A DNA stretch of 64,000 nt from Dactylis glomerata (Eukaryota > Streptophyta > Magnoliopsida > Poales > Poaceae): NCBI GenBank assembly GCA_007115705.1, contig QXEO01000240.1:1337290-1401289 (forward strand). The letters are read 5' to 3'. The notes beneath the pieces were generated by a model. The model saw only the letters and a list, made by a program, of their open reading frames with translations, did no database searches and had not been told where the DNA came from. How positions within the stretch are numbered: the stretch's first letter is position 1; every line of letters starts with the position of its first letter. The position numbers and the translations under genes are program-made. This document shows positions 21,049 to 31,595 of the stretch, piece after piece.

Positions 21049-21996
21049 TCAGTGGTCCCCGGAAGTCGGGAACAGCGTGAGCTCGCGGCGGCCTCCACCG
21101 CCGCCGCCGCCGCGGGATCCGAGCTCCAGCTCGTCGGCGAAGGACGAGGGCGCCATCATCCCCATCGCGGCCCCGGCGCCGACCATGCGGTGGTGCATCG
21201 CGGGCGGGCCGACGGGCGCGCCGCTGGCGACGGCGCGGCTGAGGAAGCCGTGGTCGAATCCGCCGCCGGGCCCGGCGCCGTAGTGGTGGCCGAGCGGGCG
21301 CGCGGCGGGGTGGTGGAAGTGACCGATCTGCGGGGCGTGGTGGTGAGGGTGGTGCGCCGCGGGGTGGGCCGGCATGGCGGCGTAGGGGTTGTTGTACGGG
21401 TCAGCGACGGCCGGGCCGCGGCCGGGCGGGAGGAAGGGTGAGGGCCCGGTGGCGAAGAGGTGCTCGGTGGCGGCGTCCGTCGCGGAGCCGGAGGAGTGGC
21501 TGCCCCCGCCGCCTCCGCCGCCGCCGTTGCCGAGGCCCTGCATGCGCTTGAGGTAGAGGCGGTACTTCTGGAGGTGGGAGGCGACGTTCTCGCGCGTGAG
21601 GCCGTCGACGCTCATCAGCTGCATTATGGTCTTGGGCACGGCGTTCTTGATGCCGAGGTGGGCGACGGCGTCGACGAACCGCTTGTGGAGCTGCGGGGTC
21701 CACACGAGGCGCGGCCTCTTGAGCGTCCTGGCGGGCTCCTCCCCGTTGCCGCCTCCCCCGCCGCCGCTGGACCCGGCGGCCGAGGAGGCGCCGCCGTTCA
21801 TCTCCTGGCCGCCGGCGCCGTCCGCGCCGCCGGGCATGCCGCCAGGCGGTCCACCGCCGGCCCCGTGCGTGGGGATGTCGAAGGCGGCGGCGAGGTCCCG
21901 CGTGATGAGCGACTGCGAGAGCGGCATGAGCTCGTCGGGCGCCGGCAGGTCCTCGTCGAAGCGCGCGAACCAGCTGGGCTCCTCCTCCTCCCTCAT
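21049..21996 (-). CDS. MYBC1: GARP/G2-like MYB transcription factor, MYBC1-like
   Basis: An intact, single-exon, 315-residue nuclear DNA-binding protein. Residues 1-42 form a conserved start ([15 protein letters not shown], then SQSLIT). Residues 92-151 are the single-repeat GARP/B-motif domain, with [18 protein letters not shown], the [14 protein letters not shown] helix and the SHLQKYR signature at 140-146. Glycine-rich linkers flank it, a histidine-rich segment follows, and the C-terminus carries ELTLFP. The [14 protein letters not shown] lead-in and the LFP-type ending match MYBC1 better than the clock protein LUX/PCL1, which shares the same DNA-binding domain. In Arabidopsis, MYBC1 is linked to cold-tolerance regulation. 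The ATG is the first in an open frame and starts the conserved MRE. High GC is normal for grass genes. This is the only intact host gene I can defend in the window. Confidence 0.92.
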   Translation of the reverse strand: MREEEEPSWFARFDEDLPAPDELMPLSQSLITRDLAAAFDIPTHGAGGGPPGGMPGGADGAGGQEMNGGASSAAGSSGGGGGGNGEEPARTLKRPRLVWTPQLHKRFVDAVAHLGIKNAVPKTIMQLMSVDGLTRENVASHLQKYRLYLKRMQGLGNGGGGGGGGSHSSGSATDAATEHLFATGPSPFLPPGRGPAVADPYNNPYAAMPAHPAAHHPHHHAPQIGHFHHPAARPLGHHYGAGPGGGFDHGFLSRAVASGAPVGPPAMHHRMVGAGAAMGMMAPSSFADELELGSRGGGGGGGRRELTLFPTSGDH

Positions 21997-22330
21997 CGTC
22001 TCCTCCTCACTCCTGAGAGCAGAGCAATTCCCTTTGGTAAGCAGCAGAGCGAGAGCCGAGAGAGGTCGGGAGGGGGAGGTGGGGTTACTTCGAGGTGGAT
22101 CTCTCTTCTTCTAAGCTTTCGTCTCTCTCTCCTCCCTCTCAAGTAGTCTGCGCCCCCGCTGCTGCGCTATCTATGATATGAGATATCCCCCTCCCTCTTT
22201 ATCTATCTATCAATCTGCTCACACCTTTTCTCCCCCCTCCCTTCTCTCTCTCTCCCTCTAGGCTGATGACTGAGAAAGAGAGTATCTTGATCAGTTCGGG
22301 AGTGGCGTAGTTTAATTAGTGCCCTCTGCC
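21997..22330 (-). promoter_or_regulatory. 5' UTR and proximal promoter of the GARP gene
   Basis: Upstream of the ATG the coding-sense strand is rich in GA and GAGAGAG blocks, followed further upstream by a GATAGATAGATA stretch. I see no clear TATA box, so the promoter is probably of the TATA-less, GA/CT-patch type. The boundary between leader and promoter is inferred. Confidence 0.4.
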
Positions 22331-23349
22331 TTTAAGCTATTTCTGTGTTATCTTTGGTTCCTTTGTTTGTTTTGCTCGCTTGTTGCTGTTGGCTTCCCAA
22401 CTCTGATTCTCCCTCTATCGTCCTAGGGAATGAAAAATAAAATCAAAAGATAAATCAAAAGATTTTGTTTTTCCAGGATTTCCGGGCAGAAAAGAGAGGG
22501 ACAAAACAAAAACACTGGAAAAAGACGAGTGGGGATCTGGCGCACAGTGCCTGGATGGGGAATTACGGTGGGAGATCAGACGAGACGACGAAATGTCATC
22601 TTAGCTGGAGTTTGGCTTGTCCTCATGCGGGCCGGATCACATCCCTCTGTCTCTCTAGAACCGGGGAGTGGGGAGGGGAATCTCTCGTGTGGCTCGTGTG
22701 CTCCAGGTAGATATCGCTCGCGCTGCCTGCCTGCTGGACGGATGGACGGATCGTGGATCTACGCGAAGGGAGGGCTGGATCTCGTCGTACCTACACTACC
22801 TGCTGCTGCAGGTACAGAGGGACTTGAGCATCTAGGAATGTAGTAGTAGGATTTTGGTTTGGTTGGGTCAATGTTCTACCGTACTTCTTCCGGTTAAAAA
22901 GTTTACGTAGTCGTAAAAAGCTGCACAAGAGATTCACTGAGTTCGATTTGTCTGCATTTTTCACAGATCCATATACCCTCACCCATAGACGAATATAAGT
23001 ATTGGTCATTTTTCTGCTGAAAATAGTGTGATAATAATTGAGAAAAGCAGGACTTTTTGTCCTTAATCCTGCCATTTAAGACGAGACGATGGCTTCTTGC
23101 GTTTTACGACCTCTACTTTGGCAGATAATTTTCATGTTTTTGTTTCTACTTTCATCTTTAATCACTCCCTCGTGCCAGCCCGGGGTGTCAAGCATAGGAA
23201 GGAGTTGTACTTTGATTGGATATTTTTTTTACATAGGATCGATGGTAAGTACTATTGGGATGGTATTTTTCACATAAACTGGTTTTTAAAGAGTTAACTT
23301 TTGTTACTGCAACTCAACCACAACATTAACCAACGACCAAAGTTGAACC
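22331..23349. other. Intergenic sequence leading into a repeat block
   Basis: No supported gene. From about 22980 the sequence (CATTTTTCTGCTGAAAATAG, then a CCATTTAAGACGAGACGATG landmark) is matched at about 24650-24758 and continues at 33243. It is therefore the left arm of a duplicated unit that surrounds the tandem array at 23350. Confidence 0.45.
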
Positions 23350-23597
23350 CATAATTTGGAAAGGAATTAGTCCCCGCTCAAACACTATGCTACGGCCCAA
23401 TCCTTAGACATTGCATACTAAATGCTTGTATCTACTTTTTGATATATCAAATATTACATTTTTGTCGTCGACTACGTGCATTAAAGGCCAGACGACGGTT
23501 TCTCGTATTCTAGGGCACATAACTTGGAAAGGAATTAATCCCCGCTCACACGCTACGCTACGGCTCAATCCTTAGACACTGCACACACACACACACA

Positions 23598-23629
<32 letters not shown>

Positions 23630-23630
23630 T

Positions 23631-23673
<43 letters not shown>

Positions 23674-24366
23674 CTCTCTAAATGTGAGTATCTACTTTTT
23701 GATATTTCATTTTGTCGTCGACTACGGCCGGCATTGAAGACAATACGACGGTTTCTCGTGTTTTGGGGCACATAAATTGGGAAGAAAATAGTTCCCGCTT
23801 AGACGCTACGCTATGGCCCAATCCTTAGACACTACACACTAAATGTGTGTATCTACTTTTTATATCTCAAATATTTCATTTTTATGATCGACTACGGCAT
23901 TACGACATTAAAGATGAGAAGATGATAGGCTACAACCCAATCTTTGACATTGAACACTAAATGTATATCTAATTTTTATATCTCAAATAAATTTTTTTAT
24001 CATCGACTATAGCATTGAAGACAATATGACGGTTTCTTATGTTATCGGGAGAAATTAATCCCCACTTAGACACTAGGACACGACTCAATCCTTAGACATT
24101 GCACACTAAATGCGTGTATCTGATTTTTTTTCTATCTCAAAATTTTCATTTTTCTCATCAACTATGGCATTGAAGACGAGACAATTGTTTCTCGTGTGTT
24201 CAGAGGCACAAAAGTTGGGAAGGAGCTAATCCTCGCTCAAACATTAGGTTGCGACCCAATCCTTGGACACTGCATACTAAATGTGTGTATTTACGTTTTA
24301 ATATCTTAAAGATTTCATTGTTGTCCTCAACTGATGACGAGGTGATGGTTTCTCGTGTTGTAGGGC
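23350..24366. repeat. Degenerate tandem array of a roughly 160-bp unit
   Basis: About six diverged copies start near 23350, 23518, 23770, 23927, 24051 and 24210. Each carries GGAAAGGAATTAATCCCCGCTCA-like text, then CAATCCTTAGACA, then ACTAAATG(T/C)GTGTATCTA, then TCGTCGACTA and GACGGTTTCTCGTGTT landmarks. Copy 4 is short and copy 2 is lengthened by a microsatellite. There is no coding capacity. Confidence 0.75.
23581..23674. repeat. (CA)n/(CGCA)n microsatellite
   Basis: A run of ACAC followed by about 19 tetranucleotide CGCA units with one GCAT variant, inside the second copy of the tandem array. It expanded from a CACTGCACAC sequence shared by the other units. Confidence 0.95.
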
Positions 24367-24758
24367 CCATACTTTTACAGATGGTTCTCGTGGATTCTGA
24401 TTTATACTTCCATCTTTAATCATGTACTCATGTTAGTGGGAAAGCCAAGTGTAAAAAAGAGGTGCCCCTTTAACAGGATTGATAGTAAGTACTTCACAAT
24501 GTTAGGATTCAGGTGAATTCATATATTAGGAAAGTATCTTTTGATTGTACAATTAACACTAACAAGAACCATGAAATTAAATTGAACCATATATAAGGTG
24601 AGAAGGAATTGATGCATGCTCAATCACTAGGAACCCATAAACATAAGTCATTTTTTCTATCGAAAAGAGTGATAATAATTGGGAAAGGCATGGTAGTCTT
24701 TTTTGTCGTCGATCGAGCCATTTAAGATGAGATGGTAGTATTTTGCGTTGTATGACCT
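24367..24758. repeat. Right arm of duplicated unit, left of element B
   Basis: It matches the sequence at about 22980-23345, including AATAATTG(A/G)GAAA, GCCATTTAAGA and TTTTGCGTT. It ends in GACCT, where element B inserted. The unit resumes at 33243 with GACCTCTACACTGGCAG, compared with GACCTCTACTTTGGCAG at 23108. Confidence 0.65.
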
Positions 24759-26405
24759 TGATACGTCTCCAACGTATCCATAATTTTTGATGCTCCATGC
24801 TTGTTTTTACACCATTTGCTTAGTGTTTCGTTACACTTCGTGACACTTTTATGCATTTTTCGGAACTAACCTACTAACAAGTCGCCACAGTGTCAGTTCC
24901 CTGTTTTCTGCTGTTTTTGTGTTTCAGAAAAGCTACACAGGAAATATTCTCGGAATTGGACGAAACCAAAGCCAGTCGCCCAGAATTTCACCGAAGCTTC
25001 CAGAGCACCGAAGAGGAGACGGAGTGGGGCCACGAGGGGCCCACACACCAGGGCGGCGCGGCCCATGCCCTGGCCGCGCCCCCTATGTGTGAGACCACCT
25101 CGGTCCACTTCTGACGATGCCCCTTCGCCTATAAATACCCCCCGACGGGAAAAACCTAAACACCCGATCAGTTTTCCAGAACACATCGCGATCCGCCGCC
25201 GCCGTCGACCCGAAGATCGGGAGGGTCCAGAAGCTCTTCCCAGCACCCTGCCGGAGAGGGGAATCGCCACCGGAGGTCTTCTTCATCGCCATGCTTGCCT
25301 CCGGAGCGATGAGTGAGTAGTCTACCTTGGACTATGGGTCCATAGCAGTAGCTAGATGGTTGTCTTCTCCACCATGTGCTTCATGTTTAGATCTCATGAG
25401 CTGCCCTACATGATTGAGATCACCGTTATGTAATTCTACATGTTTGGTTTGTTGAGATCCGATGAATATTGGTGTTATGCTTGAGTTGAAGTACTGAAAT
25501 TTATCTATTGTTATCTCTATGTTGTTTATGATCTTGCATGCTCTCCGTTGTTAGTAGCTATCTTGGCCGAGTAGTTGCTAGTGACTCCAAGAGGGGGTAT
25601 TTATGCTCGATAGTGGGTTCATGCCTCTATTTAATCTGGGGGAGTGACAGAAACCTCTAAGGTTGTAGATGTGCTGTTGCTACTAGGGGGAAAACAACAT
25701 TCATATGCTCGAGGGCATATGCTTTGTTTACATTACACACTTTGCTTAATGCAGTTATCTGTTGTTCGCAACTTAATACTTATGGGGTGTTCGGACGATA
25801 TCCCCATGAGTGGATTATTAGTCATAGATGCAGTTGGATGGCGGTCTATGTATCTTGTTGTAATGCCCAGAGTAAATCTCATAGTGATCCTCTCATCATA
25901 TGCACGTTGTCTTTATTCTATCAATTGCCCAACTGTAATTTGTTTACCCAGTATGTATTATTTTATCTTATGGAGAGACACCGCTAGTGAACTGTGGACC
26001 CCGGTCCTATTTCCATCATATTGCTATCATCTGTTTACTTTACTCGCACTGTTTATTTTACTCGCATACTATTACTATTTTCCACTCGATACGCTCATTC
26101 CTTTGTTTCAAGCAAACCGGTGAGATTGACAACCTCATCGTAAGTTGGGAGCAAAGTATTTGGTTGTGTTGTGTGCAGGTTCCGCGTTGCAGCTAGCAAA
26201 GCAAAGCTTGGACGAGGCGCCCTATAAATTGTCCTGAGCTGTCGCAAGCTAGCAAGCATCACCTTCAGTCGTTTCGCTCCTTCCTCTCCTGATCGACATA
26301 CCTTGGTTTCTTAACTGAGGGAAAAACCTTGCTGCTATACTCATCATACCTTCCTCTTGGGGTTCCCAACTGGACGGTGAAAAGATAACACCACCGCAAG
26401 CATCA
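24759..26405 (+). repeat. 5' LTR of element B
   Basis: It begins TGATACGTCTCCAACGTATC and ends GCAAGCATCA. The TATA box is TATAAATA at 25130. The LTR matches those of A, F and G along its length, apart from indels and a different terminal 80 bp compared with A. Confidence 0.93.
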
Positions 26406-26416
26406 AGAACTTTTTC

Positions 26417-26434
26417 TGGCGCCGTTGCCAGGGA
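26417..26434 (+). other. Primer-binding site of element B (tRNA-Asp type)
   Basis: TGGCGCCGTTGCCAGGGA lies 11 bp after the LTR. One G-to-A change relative to TGGCGCCGTTGCCGGGGA probably arose after insertion. Confidence 0.85.
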
Positions 26435-26599
26435 GGAAGAAGAAGACTTCTGCGAGGGGAGTTTTTCGCATGCACATTCTTTACTTTGTTTTAAGTTTTG
26501 CTTTACTTTATTTATTTTACTTGCATCGTTTTATCAAAAACCCAAAAAAATTAGAATCATTTGTAGTTGTTTTTACTTGTCTGCTTTTAGTTTGCTAGA

Positions 26600-28210
26600 A
26601 TGGCTACTCCTGAAAACACCAAGTTGTGTGACTTTACTAGCACGAACAATAGTGATTTTATCTGCATTCATATTGCGCCACCTGCTCCTGCTGCAAATTT
26701 TTATGAGATTAAGCCTGCTTTGTTGAATCTTGTTATGAAAGAGCAATTTTCTGGTGCTAGTACTGATGATGCTGCAGCTCATCTCAACAATTTTGTTGAG
26801 CTATGTGAGATGCAGAAATATAAGGATGTTGAAAGTGATATTATTAAGCTTAAGTTGTTTCCTTTTTCTTTGAGAGGAAAAGCTAAGGATTGGTTGCTGT
26901 CTTTGCCTAAAAATAGTATTGATTCATGGGCTAAGTGTAAGGATGCTTTTATTGGTAGATACTATCCTCCTGCTAAGATTATAGCTTTGCGTAGCAATAT
27001 TATGAAGTTTAGTCAGTTTGATAATGAACATGTTGCTCAAGCTTGGGAAAGAATGAAAGCTATGATAAAGAATTGTCCCACTCATGGACTGACTACTTGG
27101 ATGATTGTTCAAACTTTTTATGCAGGACTGAATTTTTCTTCGAGGAATCTATTTGATTCAGCTGCTGGAGGCACTTTTATGTCCCTTACCTTGGGCGCCG
27201 CAACAAAGCTTCTCGACAATGTGATGGTAAATTACTCTGAATGGCACACCGAGAGAGCTCCACAAGGTAAGAAGGTAAATTCTGTTGAGGAAACCTCTTC
27301 CTTGAGTGATAAGATTGATGCTATTATGCTTATGCTTTCAAATGATAGGACTCATGTAGATCCTAATAATGTTCCTTTGGCCTCTTTGGTTGCTCAAGAA
27401 GAGCATGTTGATGTAAACTTCATTAGAAATAATAATTTTAACAACAATGCTTATAGGAACAATTTTGCTAGTAACAATTATAGGCCGTATCCTTCTACCA
27501 ATGGTAATGGTTATGGTAACTCTTATGGTAATTCCTCCAACAACACTAGGGCCGCGCCCTCTGAGCTTGAGGTGATGCTCAAGGACTTCATCGGTAAGCA
27601 AAATGCTTTTAACAAGTCTGTTGAGGAAAAGTTAGGCAAAATTGATATTCTTGCTTCTAAAGTTGATAGCCTTGCTCATGATGTTGAACTTCTGAAATTA
27701 AAAGTGTTGCATAATGAGGTGAAAGAGAACAATGTTTTTGCTACTGCTAATGCTATCCAAGTTAGAATTGATGAAAATATTAGGATGCTAGCAGAATTGC
27801 ATGCCAGGTGGGAAAGAGAAGATGAGATGGCTAGAGAAATGAAGGTATGTACCATTACTACCTATAATGATGTTGCTCCTAATGCTAGCAATCCTCTTAC
27901 TTTGATTGGTGTAGAGAAAACTCCCACTCCTTGTGTTAAAAAGCCTAAAACTGCTAAAACTTTTTCTCAAAAGAGTGCTGAAATTTTTTGGAGTGTAGGA
28001 GAAAATAGCTCTATTTCCTTTAATGATTTTGATGTTGATGGCTGCAATATATCTGAAGTTATTTTGTTCTTGCAAAAGCTTGCTTTGACTCCCAATGCTA
28101 GTTCTTTAAATGTTGCTTTTACTAAGCATATTACCAATGCTTTCATGAAAATTAGGGATGAAAAGTTGAAGCAAAAAGCTTCTGTTCCCAAGAAGTTAGA
28201 AGATGGTTAG
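26600..28210 (+). CDS. Gag polyprotein of element B (536 aa)
   Basis: It would form the capsid of virus-like particles. Residues about 45-215 are a Retrotrans_gag domain, with LKLFPFSLRGKAKDWL at 84-99, then WAKCKDAFIGRYYPP and later AWERMKAMIKNCPTHGL. Residues about 275-315 form an asparagine/tyrosine-rich linker. A heptad-like helix around 330-385 suggests oligomerisation. I see no CCHC zinc knuckle. The frame ends at a TAG (28208-28210), and the same frame continues beyond it into protease, so the stop is either a mutation or a readthrough site. Start: first ATG after the shared leader. Confidence 0.85.
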   Translation: MATPENTKLCDFTSTNNSDFICIHIAPPAPAANFYEIKPALLNLVMKEQFSGASTDDAAAHLNNFVELCEMQKYKDVESDIIKLKLFPFSLRGKAKDWLLSLPKNSIDSWAKCKDAFIGRYYPPAKIIALRSNIMKFSQFDNEHVAQAWERMKAMIKNCPTHGLTTWMIVQTFYAGLNFSSRNLFDSAAGGTFMSLTLGAATKLLDNVMVNYSEWHTERAPQGKKVNSVEETSSLSDKIDAIMLMLSNDRTHVDPNNVPLASLVAQEEHVDVNFIRNNNFNNNAYRNNFASNNYRPYPSTNGNGYGNSYGNSSNNTRAAPSELEVMLKDFIGKQNAFNKSVEEKLGKIDILASKVDSLAHDVELLKLKVLHNEVKENNVFATANAIQVRIDENIRMLAELHARWEREDEMAREMKVCTITTYNDVAPNASNPLTLIGVEKTPTPCVKKPKTAKTFSQKSAEIFWSVGENSSISFNDFDVDGCNISEVILFLQKLALTPNASSLNVAFTKHITNAFMKIRDEKLKQKASVPKKLEDG

Positions 28211-28662
28211 GAACCCATCATTGATATGCATGTTAATGGTTTTGATTGCCATGCTTTATGTGATCTAGGTGCTAGTATTTCTATCATGCCTAGAAAAATT
28301 TATGACATGCTTGATTTACCACCGCTTGAAAAGTGTTATTATGATGCTCCTATTGCTGATGTTGCTAAGAAGAAACCTTTGGGAAGAATTAATGATGTTC
28401 TTATTGTGGTTAACAACAACCTTGTTCCCGTTGATTTTCTTGTCATGGCTGTTGAATGCAATGCTTCATTCCTATTATTTTGGGAAGACCCTTTCTTCGA
28501 ACTGTAGGTGCCATCATTGATATGAGGGAAGGCACCATCAAATATCAATTCCCACTCAAGAAAGGTATGGAACACTTCCCTAGAAAGAGAAATAAATTAG
28601 TGTTTGACTCTATTCTTAGAGCAAATTATGATCTTGATGCTTCATCACTTGATGTTACTTGA
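28211..28662 (+). pseudogene. Retropepsin-like protease region of element B, frameshifted
   Basis: In the same frame as gag after the TAG, a protease-like stretch contains the catalytic loop Cys-Asp-Leu-Gly-Ala-Ser followed by ISIMPRKIYDML. A one-base loss near 28469-28472 shifts the frame. The conserved ILGRPFLRTVGAIIDM segment then appears in another frame (28456-28662). That frame ends SSLDVT and the stop codon at the boundary shared with A and G. No pol sequence follows. Confidence 0.8.
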
Positions 28663-31595
28663 TTCGCAATTTTCTGCGCCTAGCTCAAAGGCGTTAATGA
28701 AAAACACTCTTGGGAGATAACCCAATGTTTTTATATTCAGTTATTTTTCTTTTATTTGAGTTTTTGAAGTTATTACTACTGTAATGACCTCTCCTTATCC
28801 TTTTTATTTCGTTTTTGTGCCAAGAGAAGCCTCTAATTTGAGTGAGGTAAGATTTGGGGATGTTGCTGTCCTGAAACAGTTTTCGGTGCTTCACCGTAAA
28901 AATTCGTGAAAATTCTCTGCATATCTTTTGGACCTGAAATTTCTTGTGCATATGCCCCAGGTTATATCCAAACTTTCATTAGTTGAACACTTTTTGATTT
29001 GAGCAACAGAAAACCCCTAAAAAATTCGACCTTTTTCAGCTGTTCTGTTTTGACAGATTTCTGCCAATATTTGTGTTTGCCGCTTCATCGCTTTCTTTTT
29101 GAGTTCTTTTGATCACAGAACTTTTGGGGAAGTTTCTACAGTAGTATATGCTTAATATGTGGTGGTTTTAAGTTGAAACCTGAAGCAAAAATGGTTGATT
29201 CTATGTTATGCTTACACTAATGTTGCTAATAGATTTGTGTTTAGTTTTGTATGAAGGAAGTTTTAAGTGTAGGGATCGGAGAGTGATGAGATGAGTTGAA
29301 GAATGGAAAAAAGCTCAAGCTTGGGGATGCCCATGCATCACCCCAACAAATATCCAAGAAGTACAAGCGTCAAAGCTTGGGGATGCCCCCGAGGCACCCC
29401 TTCTTCATCGGCAAAAATCAGGTCACCTTTCAAAACACTATATTTTTATTGCTTCATGCATTATGCATTTTTCTTGGAGCGTCAGTTGTTTTTAGTTTTT
29501 AGTTTAGTTTAGTTTAGTTTGCTGCAATAAATGGTTGGACCCCAACAAATTTCTTTTGGACAAGTTGCCTTGCTTTCCATTTGCCAAGAACACTCCATTT
29601 TTCATTCTTATAATTTCAACGAGTGTTATCTTTTTCTAGAACTGCGTTTAGTTTTTGTTTTCGCCTTGATATGTGTTCAGATCTTGTTATATATTTTCAT
29701 CAAGGTGTATTTTTGCATCTGGTCTTTATTGGTTTTCATCAAAAGAGGTGTTTATAAAAAGTTTGAATGGTGTTGGAAAAGAGAAAAAGCTTTATGCAAA
29801 ATATTGGTACAAGAAGGAGCTTGTGTAGACTGCGGCTTAGGCTTTTGCATGTCGTGCTTGATGTGTTTTTGATAGTATGCTTAGTGGTTTTGCTGTAGCA
29901 TGACTTGTCTCAAATAACTGAGATTGCTTAATGATCCTTTGAAAAAATCATGCGTTGTTTTTATCGTCTGGAAGCATTATTTTGGTTTTCTCCTTGATGC
30001 TTTATTTGGGTTGACTTGGCGCATGCTCACACATGTTTGACTCTTACAAAGTCGCCAATAGCCTCTATGATCATTTAGTTTTTGACTTTTGATGCCATCT
30101 TATGCTTCTTTTAATGTCGCTTTGTCGCTTTGCATGATTATGGCCATTATTGCTCTCTTAGTTGGTCGCTCCCAGTCTTTTGCTAGCCCTCGCTTTGTAC
30201 TGAGTATGAGCTCTACTCGTGCATCCAACTCCTAAAAACCAAGTTTGCCATTGTGTCCACCATACATACCTATTAGCAATTTGCTATTCCAAAGTACATT
30301 TGACTTGCTTTTATCTACTCTTCAAATTAAACTCTTACCAGTGTTATGCGAAAATTGGTCAGTAAAGCTCTCACGAACCGGATGGCACACTTTATTTTTC
30401 TCGTTCTTAAAAATTTGACATTGTGGTCTCTTATGTTGAGTTGTTATGCTTGCAAGTTGTAAGTTGGAGATTAGCCCAACCATGTCGTCATGGGGCAAGC
30501 TTTCAACATTGCACTTCTTATTTGAGTTGATATCGTGATCTTTTGCTTATGGATACTCGCGGTGTGAAATGAATTGGGAATCTTGCGGGATCATGGAGTT
30601 TGTATATGTGTTAGAGAAACGCCTGGGCCGCCAATCTAAGCCATGCATAATTCATGGTGAAAATTTGCAGCATGCCCATAGTGGACATTCGACGACGCAT
30701 CTTAAAATAAAAAGCTATACAAATGGTAAATAAAAGAGATGTCGAGGTGTTCATTATCTGCTTGTCCTATCATTTTGATGTGGGCTTGTTCCATGTCATC
30801 GGGCACGGAGGTACCCCGTTGGCGGTTCTCGATGATACGTATATACTTACAATGACAAGAGCCTTGCTTGGGACTATAAGTAAAGTAGCATGAGGTTTGG
30901 GTACTCGTATTCATGGGACACGAGGTTTTCAACTTATGATTTGTAAAGCATATGCAACATAAGTGTTCTCGCATTAACTTTAACCATTAGAGATGCTTAT
31001 GATGGGGGCAATGAGAGCTCAAAGCCGGTAAGTACCATAGTTTTTGAAGGTTTATAAAACTTGCAATCACTGCTTCCCTCCGCGAAGGGCCTTTCTTTTA
31101 CTTTTATGTTGAGTCACCACCTTCTATCTTTATGCACCATTAAGAGAGCATAGTTGTCATTCTTAGTATAATGTGCATTTTCCCAAAGTTTTCATTGATT
31201 GATTCATATTGTTGGTTTCACTTGTTCTTAAATTATTTGTATCTAGTCGCCCTCTTAAACTTGAAGGTGTCCTATGCATTTATGTTTTGCTCTCCATGAA
31301 GGACAAGCTGAAAACCATTTGTATGTTTTTCCTTATGATTTGAACACATGTTTGACTTTCATTGTTTCATTTTCATGATCTTTTGTTTGTGTTCATTTTC
31401 ATGTTATAACATGGTTGCTAAGTTTCTTCTATCAAGATTATGTCTTTCATGCCCATGTTTTAAGTTCTTTTGATCCCAGCACACAATGCTTACATACGTG
31501 ATCAAGATTGTGTAGGTGCATGTCACCTCAAAAATTATTTCTTTTTTTTATCACTTACCTACTCGAGGATGAGCAGGAGTTAAGCTTGGGGATGC
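28663..31595 (+). other. 3' noncoding region and polypurine tract of element B
   Basis: About 2.9 kb without a supported frame, collinear with the same regions of A and G. It contains the two internal AAGCTTGGGGATGCCC copies (near 29316 and 29372). The purine-rich GCAGGAGTTAAGCTTGGGG lies directly before the 3' LTR. Confidence 0.8.

Noticed and set aside
21049..21996. Calling the GARP gene LUX/PCL1
   Set aside because: The DNA-binding domain is shared by both subgroups, but the MREE..WFAR start, the [14 protein letters not shown] lead-in and the LFP-type C-terminus fit the MYBC1 subgroup better.
21460..22146. 228-codon plus-strand frame over the GARP gene
   Set aside because: Antisense shadow of the GC-rich MYBC1-like coding region, without any domain.
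23565..23771. Cys-Val-Arg-Ala repeat peptide
   Set aside because: Direct translation of the CGCA microsatellite.
23350..24366. CRISPR-like or centromeric satellite interpretation of the tandem array
   Set aside because: Units are about 160 bp, diverged and contiguous, without spacers; the number of copies is far too low for a centromere satellite array.
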